Notes: generated by a model not told the origin, from the letters alone. A stretch of DNA of 11,979 nucleotides from Candidatus Bathyarchaeota archaeon (GCA_014730055.1 WJIV01000074.1:1-11979), one strand, 5' to 3'. Shown: positions 1 through 7,174, counted from the stretch's first letter. Numbers and translations: made by a program.

Positions 1-575
1 CTGATAGGGAGCATAAGATCAAACAAAATCCAATTTTCAACAAAATTATTGTGGATTTTTCAAAAAAACTGGGAATTAAATTTGAAGATCTGTTAGAACT
101 TTGTGGCTACATTGATTCAAACTACAGGGTGGGTGATAAAGTAGGTGTTGAAGCTGCACCTATCTTACTAAAGGAATATGAGAGTTATAAAGAAATAATA
201 TCGAATCACGATTGGGTTGAAAACAAACTTAATTTCGAAGTTAAACTGAAGGAAATACTAAAAGGGCCAATACTTGAGGAAAATGGAGTGATAATTAAGT
301 GGCTGGATACCAACTATAGCCTAATATCATCTGTAACAAGGAAGATCGCTTGGGGGTCAGGAAAAGACACAATTGTAATTAACACGGGTTTTTTTCCAAA
401 ACACGATCAAGTCTACTGTCGAAGCTCAAATATTGATATGAAGAATATGATATACGAGGCAAAAATACGTGGTTTCAATGCGGGTGGGAAAAAAGATGTC
501 CTAGGCGCTATTATACCAAAAAAGGACACTAAAATTTTCCTGAATGAATTGAAAAAATATTTAAAGAAAAAGTAG
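1..575 (+). CDS. DHH/DHHA1-family phosphoesterase, C-terminal part (5' end outside window)
   Basis: The frame is open from the first complete codon at 3 (reading D-R-E-H-K-I-K-Q) to the TAG at 573-575. A GTG at 51 could serve as a start, but nothing resembling a TATA box precedes it and the upstream codons look protein-like, so I read this as the tail of a longer gene. Numbered from that GTG, the last ~70 residues resemble a DHHA1 nucleic-acid-binding domain: the RSS triplet at 124-126 (YCRSSNID), then GFNAGGKKDVLGAIIP at 141-156, matching the family's glycine-rich GGHxxxAGA loop, although the usual histidine is a lysine here. The DHH catalytic motifs would lie upstream and are not visible. 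Family members are RecJ-like nucleases, nanoRNases or cyclic-dinucleotide phosphodiesterases, and I cannot choose among them. The gene is convergent with the next one, with 3 nt between stop codons. Confidence 0.6.
   Translation, partial: DREHKIKQNPIFNKIIVDFSKKLGIKFEDLLELCGYIDSNYRVGDKVGVEAAPILLKEYESYKEIISNHDWVENKLNFEVKLKEILKGPILEENGVIIKWLDTNYSLISSVTRKIAWGSGKDTIVINTGFFPKHDQVYCRSSNIDMKNMIYEAKIRGFNAGGKKDVLGAIIPKKDTKIFLNELKKYLKKK
552..571 (-). terminator. Candidate T-rich terminator for the D-aminoacylase-like gene
   Basis: On the minus strand, 8-27 nt after the stop codon at 579, there are T-runs of four, three and six (TTTTCTTT, then TTTTTT at 557-552). Archaeal RNA polymerase commonly stops at such U-runs without a hairpin. 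The site lies inside the 3' end of the convergent DHHA1-type gene, so it could equally be lysine/phenylalanine coding composition. Confidence 0.35.
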
Positions 576-578
576 GGA

Positions 579-2405
579 TCATTGTCTCTTGATAATTCTA
601 CCAGGTGTGGCTCCTGTGTGCTTACCTTTCTCTACAACGATTTCGCCATTTACTAGTACATATTCGATTCCTTTAGGATGTTGTCTTGGTTCAACAGGTG
701 TTCCAACTACTTCTAATTTATTATAATCAAAAATAGTTATGTCTGCGAAACTACCCGGAGTGATCTTTCCCCGTCCCTTAAGGTTATGGTGCTCAGCTGC
801 AGCAGTACTTATCTTATAGACTGCATCCTCAATGCTGAAAACCTCGAATTCTTTAACCATTTTGTTAATGAAACCGGGATAAGCACTGAAAGCATTTATT
901 CCAGGCATCCTGTATGGCGGGTTCTTCATTTGATATTCTGTATTATAAACTGATTGATCTAAGCTTAAACTTCCCACTCTGTGCTGGAACATTAGCGCTC
1001 TGTATGGTTTCCAAGGGAAGTTTCCAGTATCAGCTGTTCCCGCTGCATAACCCATTGCATCAGGGTCTTCGCATATTAGATCAAACCAAGTGTTTATCTG
1101 GTCAGTTTCCCTCTCCTCAGCAACCTGAGCAAGATTCTTACCTACAACAGACTCATCTTTATGTTTACTTATCCAGATATTCTCTGCCCATTGTGGATTG
1201 CTGTTTGGATTATAAGCTAACCGAATATACCATTTACCACTCTTTAAGGCATCAATTACCTCCTCGCGGTAGTCCGGCACCTTTAGCCACTCTGCGAATT
1301 CTTCTCGACTACCCTGCTCACGCAACCAGGGTGTCAGGATACTGCTGAGATACGGCATAACGTCGAATCCTCCACGAAGGAACCAGGGCATACTGTCGAA
1401 GCTTATTTCAAGACCCTCTTCAAGTGCATCATCAAAAAATCCAAGGGTAGCTCTAATGTTATGTTCTTCCATGTAGTTGTTCCCTTCTGGAACAAGCCTC
1501 CATCCTGGTGTAAGATGTGCGATGTTTGTCTTAACCCCTGTAACACGACAAGAGTTTATACTCTCAAGTAATCCATCAACCTTGTTACTCCTTGTTTCTC
1601 CGAATTTTATCTCTCTTCTCCGTCCAGTTCTTCTCCAGTGGGGACAGTATACTCCGTCATATTCGTTTAAGATATTGACACACTCGTTTATTTCATCCAT
1701 TGAAGCATAGACGCCTGGATCGTAGTCGAGGCCTGTACTCATTCCTATTGCTCCCTCCTCCATTGCTTGGTGGATGAGTTCCTTCATATCCGCAAGCTCA
1801 TCTTCTGTAGAGTGTCTCTTGTAGTCATTACCCATCACATGAAACCGTACTGTACCTTGACCGACAAGAGGAGCAGCATTAATTGAGACTCCTTTTTCCT
1901 CTACTTTCTTGAACCAGCCTCCTAGACTGTACCAGTCAACTGTCCAGTCATAGTATTTCTCCATTATCTCATTGACATCTTCCCTTGGGTATACTTGCTT
2001 CTTCGGGTAATATTTGTGGGGCTCCAATTCCCCAACGTATTCTCTCGCAATTCCAGGTAGGCCTATCATATCTCCAATGGGGCCTTGGCTGCCCCCGCAT
2101 TGCCCGCCTACAAAAGTCGTGACTCCCTGCATGATGTAATTTTCTGCTTTGGGGAAGAACAGCAGGTTGGCATCTCCATGGCTGTGGGCATCTATCCATC
2201 CGGGAGAGGCGTGGAGGCCTTTAGCTTCTAATGTATAGACTGAGTCTCCATTTATCTCGCCAATGGCTTCTATTTTATCTCCCGCTATACCTATGCTTCC
2301 TTTATATGGCGGTTTACCCGAACCATCGATTATCTGGACATCTTTAATTATAATATCATATTCTTCTGGCATCTTACTTTCCTCAGATGCGGGTATATGT
2401 ACCAT
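579..2405 (-). CDS. N-acyl-D-amino-acid deacylase (D-aminoacylase)-like amidohydrolase
   Basis: Probable cytosolic metal-dependent hydrolase of the D-aminoacylase branch of the amidohydrolase superfamily; characterised relatives cleave N-acyl-D-amino acids to D-amino acid and carboxylate. Of 608 residues, an N-terminal composite beta domain (about 15-65) leads to the metal motif IDAHSHGD (H74, H76). C103 in GGQCGGS matches the bridging cysteine of D-aminoacylases; H256 (YCPHWRRTG) and H297 (NIAHLTP) match the next metal histidines; D459 (GTADTGNF) is the likely catalytic aspartate. The C-terminus (RGKITPGSFADITIFD, VLVNGEIVVEKG, GRIIKR) is typical of the family. It is longer than many members (about 480-540), with much of the extra length between the bridging cysteine and H256. 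I keep ATG 2405 because a TATA-like box lies about 30-36 nt upstream; M12 (2372) is the alternative. It is divergent from the next amidohydrolase. The exact substrate is unknown. Confidence 0.88.
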   Translation of the reverse strand: MVHIPASEESKMPEEYDIIIKDVQIIDGSGKPPYKGSIGIAGDKIEAIGEINGDSVYTLEAKGLHASPGWIDAHSHGDANLLFFPKAENYIMQGVTTFVGGQCGGSQGPIGDMIGLPGIAREYVGELEPHKYYPKKQVYPREDVNEIMEKYYDWTVDWYSLGGWFKKVEEKGVSINAAPLVGQGTVRFHVMGNDYKRHSTEDELADMKELIHQAMEEGAIGMSTGLDYDPGVYASMDEINECVNILNEYDGVYCPHWRRTGRRREIKFGETRSNKVDGLLESINSCRVTGVKTNIAHLTPGWRLVPEGNNYMEEHNIRATLGFFDDALEEGLEISFDSMPWFLRGGFDVMPYLSSILTPWLREQGSREEFAEWLKVPDYREEVIDALKSGKWYIRLAYNPNSNPQWAENIWISKHKDESVVGKNLAQVAEERETDQINTWFDLICEDPDAMGYAAGTADTGNFPWKPYRALMFQHRVGSLSLDQSVYNTEYQMKNPPYRMPGINAFSAYPGFINKMVKEFEVFSIEDAVYKISTAAAEHHNLKGRGKITPGSFADITIFDYNKLEVVGTPVEPRQHPKGIEYVLVNGEIVVEKGKHTGATPGRIIKRQ

Positions 2406-2417
2406 TCAAGTATTAAA

Positions 2418-2538
2418 AAGCAAGCATCAAAAATATACTTTATAACCAGCAAAATGAAATTTAGCTTGATTTAAAAGAATGTGGATAACTAGGGAAAATT
2501 TCTAAACAGATTAAATAAATACATATTCATGCTTGCTT
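2418..2538. repeat. 10-bp inverted repeat bracketing the divergent amidohydrolase promoters
   Basis: AAGCAAGCAT at 2418-2427 is the exact reverse complement of ATGCTTGCTT at 2529-2538. The left arm lies between the TATA box and the ATG of the minus-strand gene; the right arm begins exactly at the ATG of the plus-strand gene. The arms are 101 nt apart, too far for a simple hairpin but compatible with paired operator sites or a small inverted duplication. Any function is inference. Confidence 0.5.
2431..2445 (-). promoter_or_regulatory. TATA-box promoter of the D-aminoacylase-like gene
   Basis: The minus strand reads TTATAAAGTATATTT. Boxes centred at about 2441 or 2434 would place the transcription start roughly 0-10 nt before ATG 2405, the near-leaderless geometry seen elsewhere in this window. 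This supports 2405 over the internal ATG at 2372. Confidence 0.55.
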
Positions 2539-3707
2539 GCAGTGCTGAAATTTTTACTGGAAATTTGATAGTTGGGAATGGTCAGATAATCAAAGATGTT
2601 TGGCTTGGAATAGAGAACGGAACTATCAGAGAAATTGTTAAAGGTGATTTGAAGAAACAGTATGGGGAGATATTTCACTTCCCAGACAGCTACATTTTGC
2701 CAGGTCTTATCGATGCTCATGTTCATATAAGGTATGGAACAAATCCTGATTCTATACCAAAAACAGATGAATATCAAGCTTTGAGAGGTGCAGAAAATGC
2801 CAGAAAAGCCTTGATGTCAGGCGTAACAACTTTAGGGGATGCGGGCGCCTTGAGAAATATTGGGTTCTCAGTAAGAGACGCCATTAATGATGGAGTTATT
2901 GTTGGTCCCAGAGTCTTTACCTCTGGTGAGATGATAACTATGACCGGAGGAAGGAGTAAGCAACCGGGTGAGCGCCTAGAAGTAACTGGTGAGGATCAAG
3001 CAAGAAGGGCAACCCGAGCCCTTTTGATGTATCATGGAGCTGACTTCATAAAACTAGGAGCCACAGGTGCCATATCAAGTCCCCATACAGGTCCACGCCA
3101 TCCGCAGCTAACGGTGGATGAGATGAAAGCCTGTGTGGATGAGGCTCATAAATGTGGTAAGATGGTTCACTCTCATTGTTATGGCGAGCAGGGTATAAGT
3201 AACAGCTTAGATGCTGGTGTCGACGTGATAGTTCATGGTCAGGGGCTTACTGATGAACATATAGAGAGAATGTACGATGACGACATTATTCTTCTGCCTA
3301 CATTAAAGACGTTTTGTGGACATATGGAACACCTTGGTGAAGGAGGTGTTCACGAACGTATTATTACGACTGGTATATGGGATGAAACTGAGCCTAATTT
3401 CAGGTATGCCCTTAGGAACGGGGTATTGATAGCTATGGGTACTGATGCAGGCATGCCTGATAACGTCTTTGGAGATAATCCTCGAGACCTAGGTTATATG
3501 GTTGAGTGGGGTATGAGCCCAGAAGAGGCTATCAAGGCTGGAACTCTAAATGCAGCAAAAACTCTGGGTGTAGATAATAAATTGGGAACCCTTGAGGAGG
3601 GTAAGATGGCAGATTTAATTATTTTAAATAACAATCCACTGGAGAACATAAGCGAGATCTGGCAGAGCTTGGATAGAGTTATGTTAAATGGGTGTTTCTT
3701 AAGATAA
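2529..3707 (+). CDS. Metal-dependent amidohydrolase, imidazolonepropionase/Xaa-Pro-dipeptidase-like
   Basis: A 392-residue cytosolic amidohydrolase of the group containing imidazolonepropionase-like enzymes and Zn-dependent aryl-dialkylphosphatase/prolidase-like enzymes, which hydrolyse cyclic amides or X-Pro and related dipeptides. Metal residues visible in order: H64 and H66 (IDAHVHIRYG), a probable carboxylated bridging K175 (FIKLGATG), H214/H216 (MVHSHCYGE), H236 (VIVHGQGL) and catalytic D306 (MGTDAGMP). The C-terminus (LGTLEEGKMADLIILNNNPLEN, then VMLNG) is the usual closing strand of the composite domain. The motif set is complete and the length normal, so it should be active. It starts 123 bp from the divergent D-aminoacylase-like gene and is followed after 42 nt by an MFS transporter with no strong promoter between, so those two are probably co-transcribed. 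The region 20-30 nt upstream has only a weak TATA-like sequence. The substrate cannot be predicted. Confidence 0.87.
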   Translation: MLACSAEIFTGNLIVGNGQIIKDVWLGIENGTIREIVKGDLKKQYGEIFHFPDSYILPGLIDAHVHIRYGTNPDSIPKTDEYQALRGAENARKALMSGVTTLGDAGALRNIGFSVRDAINDGVIVGPRVFTSGEMITMTGGRSKQPGERLEVTGEDQARRATRALLMYHGADFIKLGATGAISSPHTGPRHPQLTVDEMKACVDEAHKCGKMVHSHCYGEQGISNSLDAGVDVIVHGQGLTDEHIERMYDDDIILLPTLKTFCGHMEHLGEGGVHERIITTGIWDETEPNFRYALRNGVLIAMGTDAGMPDNVFGDNPRDLGYMVEWGMSPEEAIKAGTLNAAKTLGVDNKLGTLEEGKMADLIILNNNPLENISEIWQSLDRVMLNGCFLR

Positions 3708-3749
3708 TTCAACAAAACACCTAAAACCAAGTTTCTTCAATCGTGTGCT

Positions 3750-4913
3750 ATGAACAAGAATAAACTTGATCTTCTTCTACTAGGTATGGCACATAGCCTT
3801 AATCACAGTTTATTTCTTGTACTACCTCCGCTTCTTGAACGAATCACGCAGGATCTTGGTACAAATCTCAGTACCATGGGTCTGATTTCTACTATCACCT
3901 TTCTAACCTACGGAGCTGGGGCAATGTTAGGTGGCCCATTATCAGATAGATTGGGTAGTTTAAGGGTGGCAAGAATTAGCATCGGCTTAGGTGGTTTTGT
4001 AGGGCTCATATTCCTCGTCGCTAATAATGCCTACGTATTCGGTTTAGCAATGTTTCTAATGGCCTTATGGGCTAGCTTCTATCATCCCACGGCAAATGGT
4101 TTGATAGCCAAGGCATTTCCTGAGAACACTGGGGGGGCCATGGGTATACATAACGCAGCAGGCAACTTCGGACAGGTTCTAACCCCGACCATTGCATACT
4201 TTCTTGGTGTATTCTTAAACTGGAGACTTAGTTTTGTCTTCTTCGGCATATTGTCTTTATTAATTGCCTGGCTCTTAGACAGGATAGAAGTAGAAGAAGG
4301 AAAATCAGGTAAAAGAGAGCTTACATATGTCCAATTTCTGAGGATACCTAACTTATGGATTGTTTTACTATACAATGTACTGGTTGGCTTCCTTTTCAGA
4401 TCTGTGGATCTATTTTTCCCTACCTTCTTAAGTAAGGAGAGAGGGTTAAGCGGCGGATTAGCAGCAATAGCCAACTCTTTGATTCTTCTAACAGGTGTAG
4501 CCGGACAAATACTTGGCGGGAGGAGTTCAGATAGATTTGGAAAGACGAAAACACTTATGGTAGCAACCGCAGGGATGCTCTTAAGTTTGTCTTTACTTAT
4601 GATTGTACCAATTAATAGGATAGGGGTAATTATTTTTATAATGTTATATGGTGTTAGCATGTTTGGCCACCAACCAATAGTAACCAGCATGGTTAGTATT
4701 CTATCACCAAGAAGTATGATGGGCTTGTCATATGGATTCATGTTCTTCAGTGCCTTTGGGGTAGGAAGTCTGTCAACTACAATAACAGGTTATCTTGCTG
4801 AGAAATACAGCCTTTCAGCGGCCTTCTGGTTAAATACAGGCATTTCAGCTATCTTGCTAATCGTAAGTTTAGCTTTATGGCTGAGATATAAGGATCATGC
4901 CCGAGTGAGATAG
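3750..4913 (+). CDS. Major facilitator superfamily transporter, Fsr (fosmidomycin-resistance)-like
   Basis: A 387-residue membrane protein with about twelve hydrophobic segments. Both halves carry MFS motif A: GGPLSDRLGSLRV at 61-73 and a second copy ending SSDRFGKTKTL at about 259-269. The first helix has the histidine-rich AHSLNHSLF pattern (H15, H19) and residues 111-141 read YHPTANGLIA then GIHNAAGNFGQ, a pattern like that of Fsr and related exporters. A charged loop at about 178-190 separates the halves. It probably acts as a proton-coupled carrier in the cytoplasmic membrane. It follows the amidohydrolase by 42 nt on the same strand, suggesting it moves that enzyme's substrate or product, or exports an antimetabolite; the sequence does not decide which. 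Its last 19 bp overlap the 3' end of the convergent Nudix gene. Confidence 0.88.
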   Translation: MNKNKLDLLLLGMAHSLNHSLFLVLPPLLERITQDLGTNLSTMGLISTITFLTYGAGAMLGGPLSDRLGSLRVARISIGLGGFVGLIFLVANNAYVFGLAMFLMALWASFYHPTANGLIAKAFPENTGGAMGIHNAAGNFGQVLTPTIAYFLGVFLNWRLSFVFFGILSLLIAWLLDRIEVEEGKSGKRELTYVQFLRIPNLWIVLLYNVLVGFLFRSVDLFFPTFLSKERGLSGGLAAIANSLILLTGVAGQILGGRSSDRFGKTKTLMVATAGMLLSLSLLMIVPINRIGVIIFIMLYGVSMFGHQPIVTSMVSILSPRSMMGLSYGFMFFSAFGVGSLSTTITGYLAEKYSLSAAFWLNTGISAILLIVSLALWLRYKDHARVR

Positions 4914-5419
4914 GCAAGAATGCCTGTGATGGTCTTACTATCCTCAATGATATTATTCTCGATCATTTCAAGAACTTTGTTAAAACTATAAATCTCAATC
5001 TTTATGAACTCATCATCTTCAGGCTCAATTCCTACTTCCGTCAAACCTTCAGCAATATAAATATGGAGCATTTCAGTACTATATCCCGGCGTCATGTAAC
5101 AACTTAATAATTTGCTCCAACTCAATGCAGCGTAACCGGTTTCCTCTGTTAATTCACGTGCAGCACATAATTGCGGGCTCTCTCCTATCTCCAGTGTCCC
5201 AGCCGGAATCTCTAATAATTCCTTACCCGCAGGATATCTATACTGTCGAATTAAAACAAGTTCATCATTAATAATGGGAAGTATGGCAACAGAACCTGGA
5301 TGCTCTACTAGATCACGTCTTATCTCCTTGCCATTACGAAGAAATATTTTATCGGTCTTAAATTTGAAATGTTTTCCCTCATAATGGATCTGACTATCAA
5401 TAATTTTTTCCGCTTCCAT
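4895..5419 (-). CDS. Nudix hydrolase, probable ADP-ribose pyrophosphatase
   Basis: Cytosolic hydrolase that probably cleaves ADP-ribose or a related nucleotide sugar to AMP and a sugar phosphate, using Mg2+. A complete Nudix box (G-x5-E-x7-REUxEExGU) lies at about 74-97 of 174 residues: G74, E80, R88, E89, E92, E93, G95. P111 (CYMTPGYSTE), about 15 residues after the box, is the proline that marks ADP-ribose pyrophosphatases in this superfamily. The preceding strands (VAILPIINDELVLIRQYRYP, then ELLEIPAGTLE) also fit that branch. The frame extends to a TTG at 5440, giving 181 residues, but a TATA-like box at 5446-5457 on the minus strand is only about 12 nt from that TTG and about 30 nt from the ATG at 5419, so I choose the ATG. 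It is convergent with the MFS gene. The role is probably general nucleotide housekeeping rather than linked to the amidohydrolases. Confidence 0.87.
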   Translation of the reverse strand: MEAEKIIDSQIHYEGKHFKFKTDKIFLRNGKEIRRDLVEHPGSVAILPIINDELVLIRQYRYPAGKELLEIPAGTLEIGESPQLCAARELTEETGYAALSWSKLLSCYMTPGYSTEMLHIYIAEGLTEVGIEPEDDEFIKIEIYSFNKVLEMIENNIIEDSKTITGILAYLTRA

Positions 5420-5445
5420 ATTAATACCTACTTTAACCAAATACC

Positions 5446-5457
5446 CTATATAATAAA
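5446..5457 (-). promoter_or_regulatory. TATA-box promoter of the Nudix gene
   Basis: The minus strand reads TTTATTATATAG, centred about 30-33 nt upstream of ATG 5419. This places the transcription start within a few nucleotides of that ATG and rules against the upstream TTG at 5440 as start. Confidence 0.6.
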
Positions 5458-5541
5458 CCTCTTTAATATCCCTAATATCGCCGACTTATGTAATCCATCG
5501 GAATAGTTAAAGAAACTGTTTTCTACTAGTATTAAATCAGC

Positions 5542-5577
5542 CCAGAACTTTTCTGGAAGAATGTGAGATAGCATTCT
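5542..5577. repeat. Two adjacent small hairpins
   Basis: CCAGAA (5542-5547) pairs with TTCTGG (5551-5556) over a 3-nt loop. Immediately after, AGAATG (5558-5563) pairs with CATTCT (5572-5577) over an 8-nt loop. No T-run follows on the plus strand, so a terminator is not supported. Stems of 6 bp are short enough to occur by chance. Confidence 0.35.
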
Positions 5578-5629
5578 AAAATAGATATCATATCAAATAA
5601 CTAAACAGACTAAAAATCCTAAAATTATT

Positions 5630-5670
5630 ATAATTTATAAAACGTTGCATCGTTAATATCTATAAATTAT
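5630..5670. repeat. 41-nt dyad upstream of the ATZ/TRZ-type amidohydrolase
   Basis: ATAATTTATA (5630-5639) and TATAAATTAT (5661-5670) are perfect 10-bp inverted arms. Inside the 21-nt spacer, AACG (5641-5644) pairs with CGTT (5651-5654) around TTGCAT, giving nested dyad symmetry. It ends 61 nt before the downstream ATG. It could be an operator or an RNA hairpin; the outer arms are pure A/T, which weakens the case. Confidence 0.4.
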
Positions 5671-5699
5671 TATTTTCTGATCAAGGCTAAATGTCTAGA

Positions 5700-5707
5700 T
5701 TTAAAAT
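5700..5707 (+). promoter_or_regulatory. TATA-box promoter of the ATZ/TRZ-type amidohydrolase
   Basis: TTTAAAAT is centred about 28 nt upstream of ATG 5732, predicting a leaderless transcript. Another A/T-rich box (TTTTATAATATT at 5717-5728) is too close to the ATG to act as a TATA box. Confidence 0.5.
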
Positions 5708-5731
5708 TTCTATCTATTTTATAATATTATC

Positions 5732-7165
5732 ATGGTTGATATTCTAATAGAAAATGGTATACTTGTATCGATGAATCCTTCGAGGGAGCTAATCGAGGAT
5801 GGAGCGATTGCTGTAGATGGTGATACTATTTTGGAGATTGGATTGACAGATGATCTCTCAGGTAAATATGATGCTGATAAGATTATTGATGCCTCCAATA
5901 TGGTTGTAATGCCCGGTCTTTTTGATGGACATGCACATGCTGGGCATAGCCTTTTGAAGAGCCTTGGTGTGCATAATGGTACCTGGTATGAGGCCTGTGA
6001 ATTGATTTACTCCCAAGCCTCTGATATTGATTTTTGGAAAGCTGACGCTCTTCTAACAAATTTAGAGAGGCTTAAATCCGGAACCACATGCGGAGTATCT
6101 TTTTTGGGCGGTGGTGATAGCGTAATGAGGGTTGATGACCCAAATTTTGCAGAGGCTCACTGTGATGCCGCTGAGATGATTGGTGTCAGAACATTCCTCG
6201 CTGTTGGGCCTCGGAGGCCTCCATACCCAAGAAAGTACTCAAGATGGAGTGGAGATTCAAGGAGAGATTATATGGTGGAATTTGATGAAATGATGGATAA
6301 TACCCGGACAATCATCAATAAGAATAATGGCAGAAGTAATGGGAGAATAAACATAGCTGTTATGTTCCCTACACCCCACCCTGAAGTCAAGCCAATTACG
6401 GGCGTTGTCCTTGAGGACCTGAAGAGACAGGCTAGTGAGGTATACCAGATGTCAAGAGAAAATTATCTTATGTTTACTCAGGATGGGCACACTCGTGGTA
6501 CAGTGAAGTTCTGTGTTGAAAAGCTTGGGATTCTTGGCTCTAACTCGCTGCTCAGCCACTCAACGGAACTTACAGCAGAGGAGATTAAGATCTGCAAAGA
6601 TATGGAAATCAGTATTGCCCATAATCCTAGCGCGGTAGCGAGTATTCTTAAGAGGTGTCCTGTGCCCGAGCTTATAGATGCAGGGGTTAAGGTGGCTTTA
6701 GGCTCTGATGCGGCTGGCCCTGATAGAAGTTATGATATGTTTAGACATATGTTTCAAGCTATGAGGTACCACAGGAGATATTATAGGGATGCGAGGGTTC
6801 TTCCTCCTGGAAAAGTTCTTGAGATGTGCACTATAGATGCAGCTAAGGCTTTTGGAATAGGAGATTATACGGGAAGTCTTGAGAAAGGAAAGAAGGCTGA
6901 TATTATTCTCGTTGATATGAGGAAACCCCATCTTCAACCGCAGAATATGCCTGTTGATCGCTTAACATATTTTGCCAACGGGAGTGATGTTGACACAGTA
7001 ATTGTTGATGGACAAGTATTAATGGAGAATAGGGTTGTTAAACACATAGATGAGGAACAGATACTTGATTTGGCTAACGAGCAAATAGAGCTAGCAATCC
7101 AAAGAAGTGGATTAGATAAGTTATTTGAATTAACCGAAAATTACTGGGGACATAGCAGATACTAG
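5732..7165 (+). CDS. Amidohydrolase, ATZ/TRZ (cytosine deaminase/chlorohydrolase)-like, with altered HxxE motif
   Basis: A 477-residue cytosolic amidohydrolase resembling the ATZ/TRZ and SsnA group, whose members deaminate or dechlorinate N-heterocycles and guanidino-type substrates. Visible motifs: N-terminal composite strands (about 2-60), PGLFDGHAHAGH (H67, H69), SHSTEL (H276), IAHNPSA (H297), GSDAAGPDRSYDMF (D326) and a C-terminal GSLEKGKKADIILVD. The segment that normally carries HxxE (third metal histidine plus catalytic glutamate) reads YLMFTQDGHTRG at 245-256, giving F248 and D251 at those positions and a histidine only at 253. The enzyme may therefore be a divergent subfamily with a rearranged site, or may have changed function. 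It is monocistronic by appearance: its own TATA box at -28, a T-run just after the stop, and gaps of over 300 nt on each side. It shares an upstream element with the other plus-strand amidohydrolase. Substrate unknown. Confidence 0.85.
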   Translation: MVDILIENGILVSMNPSRELIEDGAIAVDGDTILEIGLTDDLSGKYDADKIIDASNMVVMPGLFDGHAHAGHSLLKSLGVHNGTWYEACELIYSQASDIDFWKADALLTNLERLKSGTTCGVSFLGGGDSVMRVDDPNFAEAHCDAAEMIGVRTFLAVGPRRPPYPRKYSRWSGDSRRDYMVEFDEMMDNTRTIINKNNGRSNGRINIAVMFPTPHPEVKPITGVVLEDLKRQASEVYQMSRENYLMFTQDGHTRGTVKFCVEKLGILGSNSLLSHSTELTAEEIKICKDMEISIAHNPSAVASILKRCPVPELIDAGVKVALGSDAAGPDRSYDMFRHMFQAMRYHRRYYRDARVLPPGKVLEMCTIDAAKAFGIGDYTGSLEKGKKADIILVDMRKPHLQPQNMPVDRLTYFANGSDVDTVIVDGQVLMENRVVKHIDEEQILDLANEQIELAIQRSGLDKLFELTENYWGHSRY

Positions 7166-7174
7166 AATAATTCA

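Larger units (their letters stand above)
5420..5731. other. 312-nt divergent intergenic region with several dyads
   Basis: No protein-coding frame is evident. From left to right it holds: the Nudix TATA box (5446-5457); a short hairpin CCAGAA-ctt-TTCTGG (5542-5556); a second hairpin AGAATG/CATTCT with an 8-nt loop (5558-5577); the element CTAAACAGACTAAA (5601-5614), nearly identical to one at 2502-2515; a long dyad at 5630-5670; and the promoter of the next amidohydrolase (5700-5707). The density of structure suggests regulation of the downstream gene, or a small RNA; neither is shown by the sequence. Confidence 0.5.

Noticed and set aside
51..575. Complete 174-residue gene starting at GTG 51
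   Set aside because: The same frame continues upstream without a stop to the window edge with protein-like codons, no promoter precedes the GTG, and the DHHA1-like content implies a missing N-terminal catalytic domain.
914..1348. 144-codon plus-strand frame inside the D-aminoacylase-like gene
   Set aside because: It is antisense to conserved amidohydrolase sequence, has no plausible domain and no promoter, and so is a shadow frame.
4082..4741. 219-codon open frame on the minus strand inside the MFS gene
   Set aside because: The plus-strand frame is a clear 12-helix MFS protein with both motif A copies. The antisense frame has no recognisable domain and is proline/isoleucine-rich, as expected from the complement of membrane-protein codons.
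5542..5577. Paired hairpins as a bacterial-type terminator
   Set aside because: No T-run follows on the plus strand, and neither flanking gene reads into this position: the Nudix and ATZ/TRZ genes are divergent.
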